Source: Bacteroidota bacterium (GTDB lineage: Bacteria > Bacteroidota > Bacteroidia > AKYH767-A > JABDAW01). Taken from it: DNA of 6,503 nt. Made by a program: the position numbers and the translations under genes. The notes below the pieces were generated by a model that ran no database searches, had not been told where the DNA came from, and was given only the letters and a program-made list of their open reading frames with translations. Positions within the stretch are counted from its first letter, which is position 1, and each line of letters starts with the position of its first letter. Shown here in pieces: positions 1-4,214 of the stretch. The DNA is taken from the NCBI GenBank assembly GCA_023251595.1, contig JAHEYM010000238.1, forward strand, positions 1 through 6,503. The letters run 5' to 3'.

Positions 1-47
1 ATATCCTGGAGAAACTTTATTTAATATAAAATAAAATTGCAAACAAA

Positions 48-338
48 TTGAGAACTGTGGAAGATCAAAAACTTATTCTAAGTAGCGTCAGAGCTCTGTG
101 GGGATGTGTGATGCCGTCATTACGAACCGTATCAATTGAATTAAACGATGACATAATTTTATGGAAATGCGTCTTTGATTCAACTGCAACCGAAGACGAT
201 TTAGAAAATCTTTCAGCCGCCGCTGCAGAAGTAACCGCAGATTTTCCAAAATATGGATTAAAAGAAATTATCGTAACTATTCCATTCCCCCAAAAAACAG
301 AACCTCTAAAAAACCTAATATATCTCAGAAAAGAATAA
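48..338 (+). CDS. Uncharacterised small protein (96 aa, TTG start)
   Basis: I cannot assign a function. The frame is open from just after a TAA at 27-29 to a TAA at 336-338. TTG at 48 is the most likely start. GTG at 57 is an alternative. The first in-frame ATG, at 111, would cut off the conserved-looking RALWG segment (residues 15-19). The product is acidic and soluble, with no signal peptide or membrane segment. Its pattern is RALWG, then PSLRTVSIEL, then a W-x-C-x-FD strand, an acidic helix (ATEDDLENLSAAAAEVTADFP, residues about 46-66, split here by family feel only), and a C-terminal IPFPQ...IYLRKE strand. From memory this resembles a small uncharacterised family of about 95 residues found in diverse bacteria, sometimes in gene-cassette-like settings; I could not verify that. 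The neighbouring phnB-like gene starts 125 bp downstream, so co-transcription is possible but not shown. Confidence 0.72.
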   Translation: MRTVEDQKLILSSVRALWGCVMPSLRTVSIELNDDIILWKCVFDSTATEDDLENLSAAAAEVTADFPKYGLKEIIVTIPFPQKTEPLKNLIYLRKE

Positions 339-346
339 TTACCAAA

Positions 347-405
347 AAAGGCACTACCTCTAACAGTTTATCACAATATCCGTATATTTGTGCCTTTAAC
401 GGCAC
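347..405. repeat. Mutually exclusive inverted repeats after the first gene
   Basis: AAAGGCAC (347-354) is the exact reverse complement of GTGCCTTT (390-397), an 8-bp stem around a 35-nt loop. The same GTGCC (390-394) can instead pair with GGCAC (401-405) across the 6-nt loop TTTAAC. The two hairpins compete for one arm. They lie 9 bp after the stop of the 96-aa gene, so a terminator or attenuator for that gene is possible. No clean T-tract follows either stem, so a simple intrinsic terminator is not well supported. Confidence 0.4.
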
Positions 406-426
406 TTCATAAAGACCTGGTCGTTA
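397..426. other. Weak integron-attC-like core pair
   Basis: TAACG (397-401) and CGTTA (422-426) are complementary and sit in TTTAACG and CGTTAGC contexts, loosely like the R'' and R' core sites of an integron attC. They lie between the first small gene and the phnB-like gene, where a cassette boundary would fall. The pair is much closer together than in typical attC sites, no L boxes are clear, and no integrase is in view, so this is a low-confidence suggestion. Confidence 0.15.
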
Positions 427-463
427 GCAGCAATTATTGAGGGACACTTAAAAAATAAATCAA

Positions 464-906
464 ATGGCAAAAACAAACATCTACCTGAACTTTCAAGGCA
501 ACACAGAGGAAGCATTTAACTTTTACAAATCGGTTTTCAAAACAGATTGGGCAGCACCTATCATGCGAATGGGAGACATGCCTCAACAGGACGGAGCACC
601 ACAACTTTCTGACGCTGAAAAAAAATGGTGATGCATGTATCCCTTCCGATTTTAGGAGGCACAAACATCATGGGAACTGACATGCTTGAAAGTATGGGAC
701 ACAAATTAACTATCGGTAACAACACAACTATTAGTTTAGAACCCGATACGAAAGAAGAAGCCGACAGGATATACAATGCACTCTCGCAAGGTAGCACTGA
801 CTGTGTTGCACCTCACGATGAGTTTTGGGGTTATTGGGGAGTATGCCTTGACAGGTTTGGAATACGATGGATGTTTAATGTTCCAAGTCAACAATACAAA
901 CAGTAA
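464..906 (+). pseudogene. PhnB-like VOC (glyoxalase-fold) protein, broken by a -1 frameshift
   Basis: The ATG at 464 follows an A/T-rich leader and opens a 55-codon frame that starts MAKTNIYLNFQGNTEEAF and contains the PhnB-typical EEAFNFYKSVF and APIMRMGDMP segments (residues 16-40). It stops at TGA 629-631 just after an eight-A run (618-625). The rest of the same protein continues in the -1 frame from ATG 625: MVMHVSLPILGGTNIMGTDM, SLEPDTKEEADRIYNAL and the PhnB-like ending DEFWGYWGVCLDRFGIRWMFNV. Joined, the product is about 147 residues, the usual length for this family of small, probably dimeric, VOC-fold proteins often labelled 3-demethylubiquinone methyltransferase-like; the substrate is unknown. 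Both halves are otherwise well preserved, so the shift is a recent mutation, a sequencing error, or slippage on the A run. The SRPBCC gene follows after 6 bp and is probably in the same transcript. Confidence 0.85.
625..906 (+). CDS. C-terminal part of the PhnB-like VOC protein (93 aa if translated alone)
   Basis: This is the downstream piece of the broken phnB-like gene, and an automatic gene caller would probably report it alone. Its ATG overlaps the stop of the upstream piece in the string ATGGTGA, so translational coupling could start it. In intact relatives this Met is internal (about residue 55), so it should not be read as a natural N-terminus. Alone it lacks the first beta-alpha-beta unit with the EEAFNFY helix and is unlikely to fold as a functional VOC protein. 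Confidence 0.6.
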   Translation: MVMHVSLPILGGTNIMGTDMLESMGHKLTIGNNTTISLEPDTKEEADRIYNALSQGSTDCVAPHDEFWGYWGVCLDRFGIRWMFNVPSQQYKQ

Positions 907-912
907 TTAAAA

Positions 913-1353
913 ATGACAACAACAGATTTTACAACGACTATTTTAGTTGGGAATTCTCCGGCAGAGGTTTTCAATGCCATTAACAATGTTCGTGGTTGGT
1001 GGCAAGGTGAAATTAAAGGCAATTCAGAAAAACTGAATGACGAGTTTGACTACCGTATGGCCGACATCCATTATTCTAAACAAAAATTAGTTGAAATTAT
1101 TCCGAATGAAAAAGTTGTTTGGCTCGTTACCGATAGCAATTTGAGCTCCTTTAAAAACAAAACGGAATGGAACGGCACAAAAATTATTTTTGAAATAGAG
1201 GAAATAAATGGCAAGACACAGTTGCGTTTCACACATATTGGGTTAGTTCCAAAGTTTCAATGTTACGGAGATTGTTCAGGTGCCTGGGAAATGCTTGTTG
1301 AGCAAAGTTTATTCAGCTTAATCACAACCGGTAAAGGAAAAAAGGTTTTCTGA
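913..1353 (+). CDS. SRPBCC (START/Bet v1-like, AHSA1-type) protein
   Basis: The 146-residue product matches a family of small cytosolic SRPBCC proteins common in Bacteroidota. It opens with TTTILVGNSPAEVFNAINNV and a GWW motif (residues about 28-30), the usual first strand and helix of the fold. It continues with a KVVWLV strand, WNGTKIIFEIEE, a GKTQLRFTH strand, GLVP, and a C-terminal helix containing W and SLFSLITTGKGK. SRPBCC domains form a deep hydrophobic pocket that binds lipids or other small ligands, and AHSA1-type members are named after the Hsp90 co-chaperone Aha1. The ligand of this one is unknown. There is no signal peptide or membrane segment. It starts 6 bp after the phnB-like stop, so the two form an operon. 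The ending KGKKVF is slightly short of some relatives but plausible. A weak TTCT-TCG-AGAA hairpin near 1381 is the only terminator candidate. Confidence 0.86.
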   Translation: MTTTDFTTTILVGNSPAEVFNAINNVRGWWQGEIKGNSEKLNDEFDYRMADIHYSKQKLVEIIPNEKVVWLVTDSNLSSFKNKTEWNGTKIIFEIEEINGKTQLRFTHIGLVPKFQCYGDCSGAWEMLVEQSLFSLITTGKGKKVF

Positions 1354-1524
1354 AAAAAGTCCCGTGAGAGCGATGTTGGGTTCTTCGAGAAGCTTTTCCT
1401 CATTTTATCATACCATCTTTTCTTCTTAATATGCCATTCGATTATTTTCTATTTCCACATATAGTGGTCACCTTTGTCCGTCAATGTTTGCTTACTATTC
1501 ATTCAAACCATTAATAAAAAAAAT

Positions 1525-3183
1525 ATGAACTCTTTAAAACTTTACTTCCTGACAATATTCTCTGTTGTTACCTTGTGCGCGAATGCACAAAAATACTCAG
1601 CCGCCGGTATGCACTCGCTTTCGATCTGTAGCGACAGTACGGTCAGAGCATGGGGAAACGGGAACTCAGGTGAACTCGGACAAGGGACAAGCACGTCGAG
1701 TAGTACGCCCGTTCAATGCACCGGATTAAGCTCGATGATCGCTGTCAGTGGCGGGTGGGAACATTCTCTTGCATTGAAAAGTAATGGAACCGTGTGGTCG
1801 TTTGGAATGAATTTTCAAGGTGAGCTTGGAAATGGAACTACAACGAGTAGTAATGTTGCTGTACCAGTCAGCTTTCTCACCGGGGTTACCGCGATAGGAG
1901 CCGGACGATTATATTCTATAGCACTAAGAAATAATGGAACCGTTTGGGCTTGGGGAAATAACGGTAACAATGAACTCGGAAATGGCACATCGGGTGGAAC
2001 AAGTCTTACCCCAATTCAGGTCACGGGTTTATCGGGAATTATTAAAATTGCGGCGGCCGGATATCATTCTTTGGCTCTTAAAAGTGATGGAACAGTGCAT
2101 TGCTGGGGAGAAAATGCCTTTGGCGATCTTGGAAACGGAACAACCACTACTCCTACTTCGGCCGTTCAGACAACCGGTCTTACAGGTATCACGGATATTG
2201 CCGGTGGGGATGATCATTCAGTAGCCTTGAAAAATAATGGAACCGTTTGGGGATGGGGAGATAATATGTATGGTGAAGTTGGAGATGGCACAACAACCAA
2301 CCGAAATGTTCCGGTGCAGGTCGCTGGTCTGACGGGGATTATCGCCGTTTCGAGCGGTTCAAACTTTACCCTCGCATTAAAAAGCAATGGAACCGTTTGG
2401 TCTTGGGGATATAATGGCGAAGGTGAACTTGGAAATGGAACCACTACAAACAGCAATGTTCCGGTTCAGGTAAGCGGATTATCCGGAATTGTTTCGATTC
2501 AAGGCGGAATGGAGCACTCACTCGCCATGAAAAATGATGGAACTTTATGGGCATGGGGAGCTAATACTCAAGGTGACCTCGGCGACGGAACAACTACGAT
2601 GAGAACAACACCGGTACAGGTAGCCGCTTTGTGTACTCCGGCACCAACTTGCTCCGCTTATTTTGTACTTTATCCCGACAGCGTAAATCTTCATCACTAC
2701 TTTGCAATAAACGGCTCAAGTGGTAACGGTCCTCTTACTTATTTATGGAGCTGGGGTGATGGTAATACCGATAATATTGCTTTCCCAACACATACTTATG
2801 CAAATACAGGTTTATATAATATTTGTTTAACAATAACAGATTCTACAGGATGCTCAAGTACATTTTGCGATTCATCCTTTAATGTAATGAGAACAACCAA
2901 CACGATGGCTTATATAAATGTAATCGGTTCAACCGGAATTATTGATCCAAATCAATCACCTTTTATTTCTATATATCCCAATCCAACAACCAATAATATA
3001 ACAATCGAAACAGCAGAAAAAGCCGTCATCGAAATTTCAAATATTGAAGGACAACTCTTAAAAAGATTGGAAATAAAAGATAATCATTTAACAGTTGATA
3101 TTTCAGATTTTTCGAGCGGGATATATTTTATAAAAGCTACTACCGACAAGGGAATAACAATTAAGAAATTAATGAAAGATTAA
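1525..3183 (+). CDS. Secreted RCC1-repeat propeller protein with PKD domain and T9SS sorting domain
   Basis: I chose ATG 1525 (552 aa) because it gives a clean signal peptide: MNSLKLYFLTIF, a hydrophobic core and an ANAQ cleavage site near residue 22. The longer frame from a TTG at 1474 would bury that signal. The cysteine in TLCANAQ does not fit a lipobox. Residues about 27-368 are seven RCC1 repeats with the recurring pattern HSLALKSNGTVW.WG.N..GELGNGTTT...PVQV.GL.GI, predicted to form a seven-bladed beta-propeller. A PKD domain follows (about 376-455), shown by YLWSWGDGN, then HTYANTGLYNICLTI. The end is a type A T9SS sorting domain (about 480-552) with IYPNP, EISNIEGQLLKRLE and FSSGIYFIKATT. 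The product should be exported by Sec, then T9SS, to the surface or medium. RCC1 propellers usually bind proteins; the partner here is unknown. No other gene shares its strand downstream. The 171-bp upstream spacer is AT-rich, and I could not identify a convincing TAnnTTTG promoter in it. Confidence 0.93.
   Translation: MNSLKLYFLTIFSVVTLCANAQKYSAAGMHSLSICSDSTVRAWGNGNSGELGQGTSTSSSTPVQCTGLSSMIAVSGGWEHSLALKSNGTVWSFGMNFQGELGNGTTTSSNVAVPVSFLTGVTAIGAGRLYSIALRNNGTVWAWGNNGNNELGNGTSGGTSLTPIQVTGLSGIIKIAAAGYHSLALKSDGTVHCWGENAFGDLGNGTTTTPTSAVQTTGLTGITDIAGGDDHSVALKNNGTVWGWGDNMYGEVGDGTTTNRNVPVQVAGLTGIIAVSSGSNFTLALKSNGTVWSWGYNGEGELGNGTTTNSNVPVQVSGLSGIVSIQGGMEHSLAMKNDGTLWAWGANTQGDLGDGTTTMRTTPVQVAALCTPAPTCSAYFVLYPDSVNLHHYFAINGSSGNGPLTYLWSWGDGNTDNIAFPTHTYANTGLYNICLTITDSTGCSSTFCDSSFNVMRTTNTMAYINVIGSTGIIDPNQSPFISIYPNPTTNNITIETAEKAVIEISNIEGQLLKRLEIKDNHLTVDISDFSSGIYFIKATTDKGITIKKLMKD
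1603..2628 (+). repeat. Seven tandem 150-bp units encoding the RCC1 blades
   Basis: The blade motif N/D-G-T-V/L-W recurs at a nearly constant spacing. At DNA level the words AATGGAAC or GATGGAAC begin at 1783, 1933, 2086, 2236, 2386 and 2536, giving spacings of 150, 153, 150, 150 and 150 bp. One extra codon sits in the third unit, and the first, most diverged unit lacks the word. Units 5 and 6 are the most alike, consistent with spread by internal duplication or gene conversion. Confidence 0.88.
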
Positions 3184-3318
3184 TCAATATTCAACATGTC
3201 AATATTCCCTACGACCGCTAGGAATGAATTGATCTTCGGAAATGGATAGGGGACTGTTCAGCAAAATCGCAGAAAAAGAGTTGCGCCGTAAAATTCAACA
3301 GGCTTGATCTTTTCTTTG

Positions 3319-3352
3319 TTACTTTCTTTGCGATCAAGCGAAAAGAAAGTAA
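3319..3352. repeat. 11-bp perfect inverted repeat with a loop that can pair upstream
   Basis: TTACTTTCTTT (3319-3329) and AAAGAAAGTAA (3342-3352) are perfect reverse complements around a 12-nt loop. The loop contains GATCAAGC (3332-3339), the exact reverse complement of GCTTGATC (3302-3309). The second pairing would give a pseudoknot-like topology or an alternative fold. It lies directly beside the 138-bp repeat copy at 3381. From memory, similar ACTTTCTTT...AAAGAAAGT hairpins are common in intergenic DNA of Bacteroidota, which I could not check. Confidence 0.6.
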
Positions 3353-3380
3353 AATATTTGTCGCAGCACAACCGCAGCGT

Positions 3381-3518
3381 AGAAGGAACAGCATTAATTT
3401 TACCCTTGTGTCCGATACTCTCCCCTACATATATATGTGCAACATTCATGAGTGCGCAATAGGTGAAAGCATTTGGCAACCGGAAGGGACACACTATTCC
3501 TTCGTCTTCACGATTCTC
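3381..3518. repeat. 138-bp direct repeat, copy 1
   Basis: This copy matches 4077-4214 at a fixed offset of 696 bp with two differences in 138 positions: A/T at 3396/4092 and G/A at 3512/4208. It includes the 12-bp palindrome ACATATATATGT (3427-3438). Read on the minus strand, its right end encodes RIVKTKE followed by a stop, the same C-terminus as the LamG-containing protein, but no sorting domain precedes it here. Weak similarity (GTCTT and an AAGAC-like stretch) runs a few bases past the right edge with a gap. Confidence 0.93.
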
Positions 3519-3611
3519 CTGTCTTCCTCGCTGGGACACCTACGAAAAATTGAATAATATAAACAGTCTGCTATGGCTCTCATTTTTGATCAATAACTTT
3601 GTGTGTTTCGT

Positions 3612-3641
3612 GTTTGATGAGGTTTGCCTCACGCCTCAAAC
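3612..3641. repeat. Bulged hairpin at the edge of the inverted-repeat element
   Basis: GTTTGA (3612-3617) pairs with TCAAAC (3636-3641), and TGAGG (3618-3622) pairs with CCTCA (3627-3631), leaving a 4-nt loop TTTG and a CGCC bulge on one side. The stem totals 11 bp. It overlaps the left outer arm of the inverted-repeat element by two bases. A terminator role for the RCC1 transcript is conceivable but the stem lies over 400 bp beyond that stop codon and lacks a T-tract. Confidence 0.5.
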
Positions 3642-3906
3642 CTTATTACCTTAGTAACATTGGAATCGTGCTAAAAACCACAACCTTATTACCTTATTTG
3701 AATTGGGATAAAACACCATTTAAAACCGCAGACATACAAATTGTTGTTAAATCCGGTATCGAAAAATACATGACCGGAATTGTGACTAATAACGCCTGTA
3801 AATTGTACTCAATATACGCGAATCAGGAACAGACTCTCCTGTGGAAATAAGGTAATAAGGTTAAAGGCTTGATAGGAGAAATCCCGTGTTACTAAGGTAA
3901 TAAGGT
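3640..3906. repeat. Element with two nested pairs of perfect inverted repeats (CCTTATTA octamer arms)
   Basis: The outer arms are a perfect 20-bp inverted repeat: ACCTTATTACCTTAGTAACA at 3640-3659 and its reverse complement at 3887-3906. The inner arms are a perfect 18-bp inverted repeat: AACCTTATTACCTTATTT at 3682-3699 and its reverse complement at 3845-3862. Each arm is two tandem copies of an octamer like CCTTATTA/CCTTAGTA. Spacers between outer and inner arms are 22 and 24 nt, with only partial complementarity. The 145-bp centre (3700-3844) shows no gene. No target-site duplication is visible at the outer ends. It could be a MITE-like or foldback element, or a multi-site binding region. 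Confidence 0.85.
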
Positions 3907-4076
3907 CGAAAATGTGAGAAAAACAAACGTAAATCACTATCGAAAACAGAGTACTGGTTTGTTGGAAAAACATGCCTCGAAAATACGGCAGGGACACCCA
4001 ATTCAAAAATACAAATGCAGAGTTATCAAGTATTGCAGCCGATTTTTTGACTGATTTTCATATGACCGAGGAATAC

Positions 4077-4214
4077 AGAAGGAACAGCATTTATTTTACC
4101 CTTGTGTCCGATACTCTCCCCTACATATATATGTGCAACATTCATGAGTGCGCAATAGGTGAAAGCATTTGGCAACCGGAAGGGACACACTATTCCTTCG
4201 TCTTCACAATTCTC
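4077..4214. repeat. 138-bp direct repeat, copy 2, overlapping the 3' end of the minus-strand gene
   Basis: This is the partner of 3381-3518, with 136 of 138 bases identical. Positions 4190-4214 lie inside the minus-strand CDS and supply its last seven codons and the TAG stop. The remaining 113 bp are downstream of that gene. The left flank differs completely from copy 1, so the shared block ends sharply at AGAAGGAACA on that side. Confidence 0.93.

Larger units (their letters stand above)
3184..4189. other. Convergent intergenic region of about 1 kb, repeat-rich, no credible gene
   Basis: This spacer separates the 3' ends of the RCC1 gene (plus) and the LamG-containing gene (minus). All open frames in it are under 100 codons, overlap repeats on both strands and match no protein family I recognise. 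It contains two copies of a 138-bp direct repeat, nested inverted repeats at 3640-3906, hairpins at 3319-3352 and 3612-3641, and unassigned AT-rich sequence. I found no transposase remnant, tRNA or rRNA. Bidirectional transcription termination would be expected somewhere here, but no stem followed by a T-tract is clear. Confidence 0.8.

Noticed and set aside
1474..1524. Upstream TTG start for the RCC1 protein
   Set aside because: It adds 17 residues before an otherwise perfect signal peptide; ATG 1525 has an A-rich leader and fits much better.
1440..1524. Bacteroidota-type promoter (TAnnTTTG with an upstream TTG) before the RCC1 gene
   Set aside because: CACCTTTG and AATGTTTG are near matches but both miss the first T, and no well-spaced -33 element accompanies them.
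1934..2456. Open frames on both strands inside the RCC1 gene (for example 1934-2224 plus, 2029-2217 and 2214-2456 minus)
   Set aside because: These are shadows of the repetitive RCC1 coding sequence with no family features.
1603..2628. Possible CRISPR or non-coding tandem array because of the regular 150-bp spacing
   Set aside because: The period is a multiple of three, the units diverge mainly in a protein-like manner, and they encode RCC1 blades.
3427..3438. ACATATATATGT palindrome as a terminator
   Set aside because: It is a purely AT stem of low stability without a T-tract, duplicated simply because it lies in the 138-bp repeat.
3258..3539. Minus-strand open frame of 93 codons sharing about 43 residues with another at 4026-4289
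   Set aside because: The similarity is only the 138-bp DNA repeat read in the same frame. Outside the repeat the two frames do not resemble each other, and they cover hairpins. The two base differences are one synonymous and one not in this frame, so there is no sign of protein selection.
3599..3850. Plus-strand open frame of 83 codons
   Set aside because: It runs through the left arms of the nested inverted repeats, has no recognisable domain and no plausible leader.
3809..4006. Minus-strand open frame of 65 codons with a hydrophobic look
   Set aside because: The hydrophobic residues come from translating the CCTTATTA-type arms (LITL repeats). No gene-like features were seen.
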